Assembly: GCA_002284615.2 (NCBI GenBank) | Contig: MU069775.1 | Location: forward strand, 116,123-127,551 | Reading direction: 5' to 3' | From: Dunaliella salina | Taxonomy: Eukaryota > Chlorophyta > Chlorophyceae > Chlamydomonadales > Dunaliellaceae | DNA: 11,429 nt | In this document: positions 1-10,574 of the stretch, piece after piece | Position numbering within the stretch: the first letter of the stretch is position 1 | How the letters are laid out: every line of letters starts with the position of its first letter | Notes under the pieces: generated by a model | What the model was told of the DNA's origin: nothing | Database searches by the model: none | What the model saw: only the letters and a program-made list of their open reading frames with translations | Position numbers and translations under genes: made by a program

Positions 1-56
<56 letters not shown>
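1..56. repeat. (CA)28 microsatellite at left edge
   Basis: An uninterrupted CA dinucleotide array of 28 units begins at the first base. The true array may be longer, because the window starts inside it. The right edge ends in a GT array of similar length, so both ends look like assembly breaks at microsatellites. Confidence 0.98.
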
Positions 57-58
<2 letters not shown>

Positions 59-687
59 ATCACAAACAAGGAGTCGAGGACTGCTATATGTGCTTCTGCT
101 TGTAATAGGATACCTGGAATGTCAGCATCAGGGAGTCCACCACAGTTCACTGAAAATATTCTATTTACAAATGCCCGGGATACATGAACAAATGTACAAT
201 ACAAGTGCAAGCACAAGCGCAAATCAGGCACCCACAGACAAATGGACAAGCACACAATTTTTTGCTCACCATGACATTTCCAGGCAGCCTCGTTTGTCCG
301 CTAGTGTTTTGCTGTCATAGTCTGCAGCAGCAACACCCTAAAAAGATTTGCTGGAGCAAATAAAATGTTCCAGTGAACAGCAAACACATGCATCTGCCTC
401 AGTAACACGCTTGCTAAGGTTTTTAACGGGAACCTGTGCATTGCAGCCCCCCAAAATGGGGGATTTCCTGTCCTGTGCATTGCAGCTCCCCAAAATGGGG
501 GATTTCCTGTCCTGTGTATTGCAGCCCCCCAAAATGGGGGGTTTTAACTCTCGTTCTTGTCCCAGTGTCAGCAGAAGCAGTTGGGCACCACCACTCACAT
601 ATCAAAATTTGACTGCCTTGATGCCTGGACTCAGAACTCATGCTGCTTTGCTTTTGGTTGGTGAATTGCCCTTCAATGTTGATGCAG
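57..687. other. Non-coding leader or intron upstream of the first recognised exon
   Basis: No exon was recognised here. Open frames on both strands lack any recognisable protein family, and several run through the 39-bp tandem repeat at 433-540. The missing first strand of the N-terminal C2 domain should be encoded upstream of 688, but I could not find it in this stretch, so it probably lies left of the window. The last 45 bases end in a plausible pyrimidine-rich acceptor, TTGATGCAG. Confidence 0.6.
433..540. repeat. 39-bp tandem repeat, about 2.8 copies, with internal hairpin
   Basis: Units start at 433, 472 and 511, exactly 39 bases apart, and differ by only a few substitutions; the third breaks off at about 540. 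Each unit contains CCCCC-AAAAT-GGGGG (or a one-base variant), a short G/C-rich inverted repeat able to fold back. Because 39 is a multiple of three, both strands show long open frames across it, which are artefacts. Confidence 0.9.
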
Positions 688-890
688 CAAGAGCCCCTTG
701 GGCCCTCACAACCGGCAACGTCTATATCGGGTGGTGCCCCTCCTACTCCAGATTCCAGCCTCCAAGTGTGGCCAGAGCTGCACCTGGAGGCGATCCATCC
801 AAGCAGCCATGCCCGTCTTGTGGGCACACATACACGAGTATCTCAAGATCAGGACGGCAGCTACGCTCTCAACTTCACCCAGAAGTTCAG
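688..890 (+). CDS. CFAP70: CFAP70 exon: part of N-terminal C2-like domain
   Basis: This exon encodes a proline/serine-rich lead followed by LEAIHPSSHARLVGTHTRV and DGSYALNFTQKF. The second block resembles the family's strand pair 'gdsakitv..eGsakyNFtssFeF'. The donor is TTCAG|GTGCCT, and the exon ends in phase 2 (AG), which the next exon completes with G to give Arg. The 5' boundary at TTGATGCAG|CAAGAG is the best acceptor, but others exist inside the exon (for example after 757), so the proline-rich lead could be intronic. Confidence 0.7.
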
Positions 891-3800
891 GTGCCTATTT
901 GCGTGCTGCCCATGGATTGCTAAGCTACTGAGGCATCCTTTGAAAACCAGACTGCCATGCGTGAGAATAGCACGCTCTCATGGTTTATTCATTCGTGTAT
1001 CATGCATTCTGAGTGAGTTCATATAGCCTTGCTCTGTGGATGGAATGTGTCAAACATGCACTGACCCCAATGGCACGCCACACCTAAGCAAACATTTTCT
1101 CACCCACTCTGTCAAAGGATGGAGCCAACGATGGAAGCGCTGCATGAGCTGCTCAATAATCCACTGACGCTGGAGCTACATGACACACCCACCACCACCC
1201 TCCTTGCCACTGCTGTCCTGGATCTCTTGCCATTCGGGCTGGGTGAGTCCTGGTAGTAAGGTGCTAGGACACTTTGTGCAGACATTCCAGTTGACAGGTG
1301 GGCCTGACATTTGCGGGTACAGATTCTCCACCGTATTGCTTTTGTGTTGGCACACCTGCATTGCTGCCAAGGAAGTGTTCAGAGCAAGTGTGCCTGATGT
1401 ACTGGGCAGAAGCTCTCAGCATCATTTCCAGCTTAAATTGATGACCACCCCTTGTTCATGATGCCCTGTTCATATCACACATGCCTTCATATCACACATG
1501 CCTCTTCATATCGCACGCCATCACGCATGCCTCTTCATATCACACATGCCTTCCAGCTTAAATTGATGACCACCCCCTGTCCATGATGCCCTGTTCATAT
1601 CACACATGCCTTCACCCTGCCTTCCCCAGGAGAACAAGCCCTTGCTGTGGCTGAGTTGCCCATGGCCATAGATAGTGCGGCTGCAGAGGCAGCAGAAGCA
1701 GCAGCCGTTGCTGCTGCAGCGAGGCCAGCATCCCAAGGCAAAAGGGTACCATCAGGCAGAGGCGGTGCGCGCAACTCTCCCCCCACAATGCTGCCTCGCT
1801 TGGCCTCACCGCCGAGGCTGGCAGGCCTCAATATTACACTCACACATCGTGAGGCCCCAGAGGGGGCATCGCCAGAAGCACTGGTGGCAGCTGCAGGCAA
1901 GTGCAGGATTGTGCTCAGGCGCGAGGCATTCACCTTTCATGAAGCTCGTTCTTATAGGAGACTCTCGCTGGCGAATCATGCCAAGTATCAGGAAGAGGCA
2001 CCACAAAGAGAGTCAGAGTATTGTGTGCGCTCCAGCAATCCTCTGCCTCCCCCGCCGCTGCTCTGGTTCTTTGTTCAAGCCACAGACCTTGTCTGACATT
2101 CCTGGTGAGGTTGTGGCAAAGTGTGTGCTTGTCTTCCTATGCATTTACATGATCAGCCTCATCCGCGTCCTTGACATCCTCAGCAGAGAGCCCGCTGGCT
2201 GCTAGGCCAGGACCGCCAAAACTGGGCGGGGGCAGGGCGGGGGGAAGAGGTGCTGGCGAGCATCACGAGGTGGTGGTGGATGAGAGTCTGCTGCCCCCCT
2301 TGGAGCCATTTAGGTGGGCATCAAGGACGCTCTGTTTCATGGGCAAGGAGCGAGTGTCCCCTTAATTCCCCTCAAGTTGTGTCTGTCTGTAACTGTTTAA
2401 AACATACATTCATGTATGAGGTGTGCATTATTGTGCCTGGTGCTTACTTACTTCTTATACATACTTATCAATGCATGTGGTGTGCATTATTGTGCCTGGT
2501 GCTTTGCTTCTGCTAAAACACTCGGAGGTGTTCTGCACGGCAGCAGCAACCTTTTCCCGGAGCAGCCAGTTTTCGTTGTCCAAACTTCCAATGGGACATC
2601 AATACCACTGTATTATGCTGAAACATGCTGTTGTTTTGCGTACAAACAAGCTGTGTCGGTGTAACTTGGCATGTGCAAATTGTGCAAGGTATCCCCAGAT
2701 TTTGATCATTGAAATCACATCCAATAGCAAAGATGCTCAAGCCTTATCAGCAAGTCGCAATCTGAGATGCTCGCTTTCGCCTGCTTTGGCTGTTGGTCAT
2801 TCGGCTTTTGTTTGCTAGGTACCTGCCAAAGGGTGTGTCCGATCCTTCAATGCTCAACGTGCTCGAATTCAAGTTGGATGGACCCTCCAGAAACTTGCCG
2901 CCAGGGCTGTTGGTAAGTAGATGTAATTATTGCAACCTGTATCCCTAGTATTGGGCCGTTGGGTGTCATGGCAAAGATCCTTCAATGCTCAAGGTGCTTG
3001 GATTCAAGCTGGATGGACCAAAAACTTACCGCCAGGCTTCTTGGTAAGTAGATGTAATAGTTGCAACCTTTTTCCCTAGTATTGGGTCATTGGGTGTCAT
3101 GGCTAAGAGCACTGCCCTCATGAGCATGCATGCCATTTACTGGGCAGGTGGCTCTTTAATCCAACATGAGTACTATTGTGCTACTATTTGCCCTGGTACT
3201 ATGTTGTCATCAGGGCATTGTCCTGTTGTTCTGTCTACTTGCCATTATGTCAATGCATCTCACACTGCAAGGCAGACCCTCAATAGAGAGTCAGCCACGT
3301 CGAGCTCCAGCTCCATACCACCTTCTGCGTGATGTGCCTTTGCCCACTCTGGTTAAGATTTCCTGTGCCATTTTCTCAGTGCTTACTTGGAGAGAACCTC
3401 TGCTTTACGTGGTACTGTGAGCGCATGTTTCTCAACAGTTGACAATTCTATACGCATTTCTTAGGCGGATATAGCGATGTAACCTTACCTCACCTTTGCC
3501 CACTCTTGCCAACCGCGGTCCCAAAATGTTATTTTCCTCTACCGCACACCCCAAAACGTATATAACGCAGTCACGCAGTCACCTGGCAGGGCCACAGACC
3601 TTGTCCATGCATGACCATGATGTGCTTGCTTGCAGGGAGCTCACGAGGCTGCAGGCGGCCGAATGTCATTGATGGCAGGTCTGACACTGCCCCCTCCCTG
3701 CCCCCCAGTGGTCCTCCAGGGCGGAGCTGTTCAAAAAGAGGACACAGAGCAAACAGATCGGGCCTGTATTACCTGGCCACACAAGGGGCGGCTGCGTCAA

Positions 3801-6800
3801 GTGCTAAGGCCAGAAGCTGCGCATGCAATCCTGGTGTGTGAGCTAGAGTTCAAGAGTGAAGGCTGCTGGTCACTGCCGGCTGTTTCCTTTTTCCGGTTGC
3901 GCCGTCTCTCCTTCTCTGTATGCACCCTCAATGTTTTGGTCCTGGCAGGTGGGCAAGCGCAAGGCAAGCGCAATGGCAAGGCAATAACCAAATGAGCCTG
4001 AGGGGAGGCAAGGGGCAAGGGGAGGGGAGGCAAGCAGGCAAGGGGAGGGGGGGCAAGGGGAGAGGCAAGGGGAGGGGAGGCAAGCGGGCAAGGGGAGGGG
4101 AGGCAAGGGGAGAGGAAAGCGCAATGGCAAGGCAATAACCAATCGGGCAAGCGCAAGGCAATGCAATAATCAAATAAACCTGATCCACAGCTCAGTGACC
4201 AAGTGAAAATTCAGGCTAAAAAGGCCAAGATTGGTTCGGTGGTGGTAGGCTTTCCTGACATTTCCACCAGTTTGTGGCTGCTCAATCTGAAACCATGTCC
4301 TCAGGGCTTGCATGAGGCATGGGCTGACGCTTTCCTGCTGTCTGCCTTTGTCACACCAGCGCTGCTGCTCTACCCCTCATGTTTCAAGTCAATTCACTGC
4401 TTAGAGTGCCAATGGTGCATCAATTTGCCAGAAGAAAGCGTTGGAGGTTTTGTGAGGAAAGCATGATGGATGGCGTGTTCCTTGCGCTCATCATGTATCG
4501 CTGTAACACTGCTGATGATGTGCAGGAGCACCTGGACAAGGAGGGTGAGCTGTGTGTGGAGATAGCGCGCTATGTCGAGCCTGACAAAACCATGGTTGGG
4601 GACTCCGAGGCTGCATGGCATGCCTACCATGGCCTCGCTGTGCTGTCAGATGCGGACGTGCTCTTGGAGGGCGGCACCAACAAAATAGGTGAGTTCCAGT
4701 GCAGTTCAAAGCATTTTGAGGGTTGCAGGTGGTGCGCAAGGCTGTAAGTGCATGTGTGGGCTGCCTGCAAAGGGTCCCAAGGCAGTTGCGGTTTTAGCTT
4801 ATGGAAAATTCATGGGGACTCCGAGGCTGCATGGCATGCCTACCATGTCCTTGCTGTGCTGTCAGATGCAGATGTGCTCTTGGAGGGCGGCACCAACAAA
4901 ATAGGTGGGTTCTCCCAGGTCCAGAAGTCGACATCAAAGAGAAACAAAAAGTCAGGGCAGCAGTGACCCTGCAGATGCTTATGTCTACGCTGGAACATGG
5001 GGTCCGGACACGTCATTGCTTTGGGCAAAAATACCTAGGGTTCAGGCATGCTAAGCTTTGCACAACTGGTGCTAGTCATTCACATGCAAGCCTGAGCAGT
5101 GCCTATGCTTACTTGCATGGTCAAGCACTGGTGTGTTAAGTGCGCTCGTAGCAATGATAGCTTGCCTTGGGATGGACATGGATTAGGGCACCAGGGTGGA
5201 TATGGCTTAGCTAATTCTCTTGAGTGCCTCCGGGAGTCAAACCCAGCTTCCCGGTTACGTGACCTTATCCCTGTTATTGTACACCATTAATCCACAGAGT
5301 GTTACCTCATAACATGGTGTGCCTCACATCATGCATATGACAATGGAGGTGATGGTTGGCAACCAAGTCTTGTACCGTTTTTGGGATCTCCTAGCAGGCA
5401 AAGATGGCGTGACAGAAGCTAAGCTCGGCTCTTGGGTTGCCAGCCAGCACCATGAAGCCGCTTTGCCGTCAGTTCTCCCAGCCTACTCAGCACCACCTGG
5501 GTGAGTGCCATGTGTTGGTCCACAGATATTGTGCCTTAGCAGAGACTGGAATTCAAGACTGCAAAACTGTTGGAAGAGGCCTTTTTGTTTTGGATTGATG
5601 GAAACAGGATTTGGTACAGAAATGCAAATTGGTTTAAAACGTGACATTGACTGCTCCTCAGATCACCACAGACAAGCACTCTGTCTTTTTAATGCATGCT
5701 CTGTGACAAAGACATATGATATCCTTCTTTCGCAGAAAATTCAAGCCTGTTGAAGAGTTGAATCTTGGTCAGCCCTTGTCTGGCCATGACCGCAAGCTGA
5801 GCAAGCAAGCTTCAAACAAGCAAGACCCCTCTACCCCCGCAGATGGTGGGTAGATGTCTGTTCCTGATCATGAAAATGCAGAAGCTGGATGTGCTACAGA
5901 TTATTTTGTAATTCCTCATTTTGTGGTTCCAAGCTAGATTACATGGACGCATCTTGCAGCATCTCAGTGCGGCTTTGTAAGGAATCATGGACTCAGTCAC
6001 CAGCTTTCCTACCCTGCTCTGCCATAAAATAGGGTCCACCAGGGGCCCTCTGTCCGTTTTGCCAGCCTTCAGCGCATGGGAGTCTTCTGGAACAACGATC
6101 AGTGTTGGACTCCAATTTGCCCGGAATCTTCTACCTGCATGGGAGCCCCCTGCTGCTCCTGCAAAGAAGCTTCAGGTAATAAATCTCCACATTCATGCAC
6201 TGCTGTGTGGGAGGATCCCTTGCCTATTGTTGTTGTTGAGCAGCCACAAGTGTGGAAGATGCTGCTGAACTTGGCTGATTCGCACCATTTGGCTGATACA
6301 AACAGTCCCTCTAGTTCTGTACTTTTCCCTTGGTGCAAATTTGTGCATTTGCCCATTCATGGACAGCTACAGAACCCTGGTTGCTGCTACACATGCAAGA
6401 GTATATTTAAGGGACTATTCAATGTCTTTGACGTGCATAGCTAAGCACTGAACGGATCTGCCAATTTTGATCCAAGAGCAAATTTGTGAATTTTGATCCA
6501 GAAGTGTTAGAATTTTTTCCAGCCAAGAATTTTATAAGTACGTTTGTTTTTGGACAATGCATTTCTTCTGCTTGTACATGCAGGACTTTATCCCTCAGAG
6601 AGACCTCAACCCTCCACCTCCACCTGTCACTTGTGACGATGACTTCAGAGTTCAGGTGTGCAGGCCAATAATTGGTGCAAGCTTATGTTTCCGAATTGGT
6701 GCAGGAGGCGTCAGAAAGCATTACTTTTTGGCGGCATGTGTCAATCCAATTAATAGCCATATATCCAGAATCCTGAGATCAAGAGCTATTGCTTGGTATA

Positions 6801-9800
6801 TATGTGGGTCAGGGATGGTTCATATGCGGGTTTGGGCTCAACAACAAGTGTATATACGTGTAAAATACGCGTACGATGTGCTTATGTCACGTGTTTCAAA
6901 AGCGTATATACGTGTAGAATGCGCGTATGTCGCGTGTATACGTTATTTGGGAGGGCCATTTTGGGCCAGGAGGGTCTTGGGTGGGAGGGACTGAAGGTGG
7001 GTCCCGACTTAACCTTCACACCCCCCAATGCCAATGAACACTTACAGATGCTAAGAGAAAGGTCCTGGGTGGCCTAGTGCGATGCAGCTCTCTCTGGAGG
7101 TCTCTCGAAGTTTACTCGAAGGTTTGTTGAAGGTCACACAGGGCCTGTCGGAGCGATTTACCTACATAATTTCTATCGCTTGGCAAACAGTCATTTTTCA
7201 TGATACGCGTTTATTCATCAATTTTAGTGATACGTGAAAATACGCTTATCCACAAATGATCCATCCCTGATATGGGTCCAATCGGAGAAGGTGGGGGGTG
7301 GGGGGTGGTTGAGGGGTGTTCCGACTTTTTGAGACCCCCCCTACAGAGCTTTTTGAGGCACTTATACAGAACTCTAAATGTATCATCGGATTCCTGAGCT
7401 CAAGAATTGTTGATTGGCAACCTCTTTGAGCAAATTGGGTAAAAGGGGGGGTTTCTTGCAGAGGTGGGCGACGAAGGTCTCAAACAGGGGTTACTTTTGA
7501 AATATTCATCTTGCATAGGCGACGGCGGTTGCAACCTTTAAACTCTTCATCGAATGGTCTTGTGTGTATCACCAAGCTTTGGTCTTGCAATTGACAGGAC
7601 ACCTTCCTAATTGTCCGCGGCGTGAACCCTATTTTTACCACCAAATCTCTATTCCGGACCACCTACTGCACCAAAAAGGGTGATTTTTGATGATTTGGAG
7701 TCCTTTTACCAAGAACATCATTGCAAAAAAAAAAAATGGAGTGAAAGGACCCAGTGGTTGGTCAGATACAGAATTTCAGCCATTTCTCTAGAGAAATTGC
7801 AGCACGGGGGGTGCCAAAAAGGTCAAAAATTGACCTCATTTTATCCCGTTTTTGAATATGCAGGATGTTACCATAAAATATAGGGGTTGCAAATGAAAAA
7901 AATTTGGATGTGAAAACCCAGGGTGAAGGTGGGCCTTTTTGGGATGACCTGAGGCCAGGAGAATGATCTGGGAACATCCAATTTTCATGGCTTTTTGGTG
8001 AACATGGAATAATAATGGTTGGCATGGTTATATTTGAAAAAGAAAGCCGGGAAACAGGAGGCACCACCTTGCATGACTTTTGTACGTCATGTGTCAATCC
8101 GAATTAATGATACATGGGATCCTGAGAATGAGAGGAATCTTGAGAATGAGAGGACCTGATTGATATATGTATGGGTCCAATCGGAGAGGGTGGTTGGTAG
8201 GTGGTCCTTTGAGGGGTTTTGGACTTCTTAGGATCACCCCTCCAGAATTTCTGAGACACTCTCTAAAAGTTTAAATATATCGATGGATTCCTGAGCTTGA
8301 GAACTGTCGATTGGCACCATCTCTGGGCAAATTGGGTAAAAGGGGGGGGGGGGGGGGGTTGTCCATTTGCATGAATCAGAGTCAATGCCACATGCGCATG
8401 GGTGAAGGTTGATGGAGGTTTAAAGGCAAAGATGTAGCAAACAAATCCGAACTTTCATGATGGTGACAATGACTAATGTGACCTTGCATGGTGAAGTCAG
8501 AAGGGCAGTTTATGGACTAACAAGCCAGTTTTGGGTGCCTGGAAGGGCAGGTTTGCACGGGTGTCCGTTCCTCAATTTTTGCCCCATAACTCTTCTCCAA
8601 CTCAATATTTGATTGCGATGAGTATGCAGATGGACAGGGAATTTGAAGAGAAGCAGATTGGTACCCTTGTTGTCTGGATTGGGGCTCCGGGAGGGGGCTT
8701 TTGGGTGGGTCAGGGGAGGGACCCAAAATTTACACATGCCTGTCCTCAAAAAAAATGTAAGCTCCTGGTTGGTATAAACTTTTCTCGCCAAGCTTTCATG
8801 CATTTTTGAGGAGCTTTGTACTACCTGCCATGTGTTTGCAGTACAAAGCCATGTATTTGAAGTGCTTTAAAAGCATTTCAATACTATCAATGTAGCTGGC
8901 AGAATAGAGCCATGCTGAGGTCCAACAGAGTAGCTGTCCGTTGAATTTTAATTATCGGACCAGAGACATTCTTGTGCATTTCTCACACGAAGTCCAATTT
9001 ATTTAAAAGGAAAGGTCTGCACTTTTTAAACGTAGGGAGTCGACAAGTTTGTTTGCGTGTTCCTGAATTCCATGCAGAAAGGGCTTGCCATGAAAACATC
9101 AGCCCTCTGTGGGAGAGAAACGCTTATCATGAAAATACAGCCCTCTGTGAGAGAGAAACACTGCACATGATCATGGCTTGCAGGTTTCAGCCGTCCTATC
9201 TCAGCTTGCAGCTGCCTACCTTGATGCCAGTGCCAAGCATAACCAAGGGCAAGTGGACCCGGTAGCCAACCCTCTGGAAGCTAACAAGAAGCTGGTGAAG
9301 AGCCTAAACAAGAGCGGACAGTACATGGCGATGCGTAATGGGCTGAAGGCTGCAATTGTGCGCACGGTGCAAGAGAAGTGAGTGACACAACAACCACCTG
9401 TGCGTGCTTTGTGAGCAGCCATGTCCCCACGCTTGGGTCCTTCAGCAAGGGATGTACAGTATTTCACATGATTGCATTGCCTATTTGCTGGGTCTGTGCT
9501 TGGACAGCTGTAACATTGCCAAGGTGGGCTTTTGCAGCAGGGTGTCTTTGCTTCACCTCATACCTTCCTTGCGTATTTTTACGTCCTTGTTTGTACTGCA
9601 TGAATCTCTAGCAGCACCGCCTCATTCATCTTCTCTCTTCTTTTTGCATTTGCAGGTTTCAGCACTCGGGCAGTATGTCTCCCAACGAAATGAGCGAGAC
9701 GTATGGACCTCTGTATTCACACCTAGTTGGGATTGCGCACTCGGTGGTCAACAAAGCTGCTGCTGATTCACCTGCCCCTCTGCCTTCCCCAGAGCCTTCC

Positions 9801-10540
9801 CCACCCCCTGGTAAGCCTCCTGTGTCATGTCAATGTACTTCACAAGGCAACCAGTACACTTTCTTCTTCTTCTTCTTACATTGCTTGGCTTCTTATGCTT
9901 CCCATGCACTATGAAAACTGTTCCTAGTACACTCAGTAAAAATGAGAGGTGGTCCAGACATGTTCGGTATAAAGCCGAGCTTCCCACTTACTGCATTACA
10001 GGTGAGCTGGCAGCACTGGCTGTAAGAGCCTTAGAAGCAGAGGCTGCGGGTGACATTCGAAGGAGCACAGCGCTTATGCGGCGTCGCCTGTTGGATCTGA
10101 ATAATGCACAGGTGACGCCAGCACCCTTGCACATGGTTATTGATTCCACTGCAAAGACTTCTCGAATGCACTCCCAGTTTGCAAGAATAACCAGTCTGTG
10201 TTTGGCACTGTCTCTTCTACTCTTGGAAGCAGATGCACCCCACTACATAAGGCTTTGAGGATATTTGTCAAAGCACTTTTTTTAACAGGTGGGTTTGATT
10301 TTGGACATGATGCCCAAATGAACAAGCATGTGAGATGCCCAGCTTCAGTAACAAAAATGACTTCAGGAAACATGCATAATGCTAATGTATGCCTGCAGGT
10401 TTATGTAGAAGCAGCCGCGCTTGCTTCGCGCACAGGTGACCACGCTTATGCGCTTTCCCTCTTGCACACAGCCATTGAGATCAATCCAAGCCACCAGCAT
10501 GCCCTAGCAGCTGCATCTATGCTGCACTTGGATGCAGCAA

Positions 10541-10574
<34 letters not shown>

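Larger units (their letters stand above)
2913..3635 (+). other. Intronic stretch, 723 bp, possibly hiding a small exon
   Basis: It starts GTAAGT and ends GCTTGCTTGCAG. It contains the duplicated dead exon and, at 3295-3351, a candidate phase-0 exon. The animal protein has about 65 residues between the flanking blocks that are not otherwise accounted for here. The rest shows no recognisable feature. Confidence 0.6.
4689..5397 (+). other. Intronic interval, 709 bp, containing a possible duplicated cassette exon
   Basis: Between GTGAGT at 4689 and the acceptor CTCCTAGCAG at 5397 lie the duplicated exon segment (4773-4904) and a tRNA-like T-arm on the minus strand (5230-5246). Otherwise nothing is recognisable. 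Confidence 0.7.
6703..8057 (+). repeat. Interspersed repeat copy A (split by a MITE)
   Basis: This non-coding repeat is recognised by its homology to copy B (8058-8358) and copy C (about 10925-11375). With B it shares GCATGTGTCAATCC-AATTAAT, ATGGGTCCAATCGGAG, GGATTCCTGAGCT and AAATTGGGTAAAAGGGGG. With C it shares TACTGCACCAAA, GGTTGGTCAGATACAGAA and TTTTTGGT(G/A)AACAT. Removing the MITE at 6810-7269 and one target copy leaves about 890 bp. No protein of a mobile element is recognisable, and the class is unknown. Outer limits are approximate. Confidence 0.75.
8359..9183 (+). other. Remainder of the 2.5-kb intron
   Basis: No exon or mobile-element protein is recognised. It contains a perfect inverted repeat (8813-8849) and a 39-bp tandem duplication (9089-9166) close to the acceptor at 9183. 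Open frames on either strand around 8510-8809 have no family resemblance. Confidence 0.65.

Noticed and set aside
433..540. CRISPR-like array
   Set aside because: The repeats are directly adjacent with no unique spacers, and the setting is a eukaryotic intron.
348..923. A 191-codon plus-strand open frame and a 134-codon minus-strand one
   Set aside because: Their length comes from the 39-bp tandem repeat, which is a multiple of three. The real exon at 688-890 is read in a different frame.
1119..1121. ATG at the start of the 1118-1242 exon as the gene's start codon
   Set aside because: The upstream segment 688-890 has C2-like sequence and joins in exact phase, so this methionine looks internal.
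3797..4188. Several minus-strand open frames rich in Leu, Pro and Ala
   Set aside because: They are translations of the G-rich minisatellite; all frames are low complexity and none resembles a protein family.
7480..8097. Open frames on both strands in the long intron as transposon genes
   Set aside because: They are short, lack reverse transcriptase, integrase or transposase motifs, and cross repeat boundaries.
8510..8809. Overlapping open frames on both strands
   Set aside because: There is no recognisable domain, no splice context continuing the gene, and both strands are equally open.
9827..10001. A plus-strand open frame beginning with a hydrophobic stretch upstream of the TPR exon
   Set aside because: It lies in the intron between a GTAAGC donor and a TTACAG acceptor. 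The conserved protein starts only at 10002.
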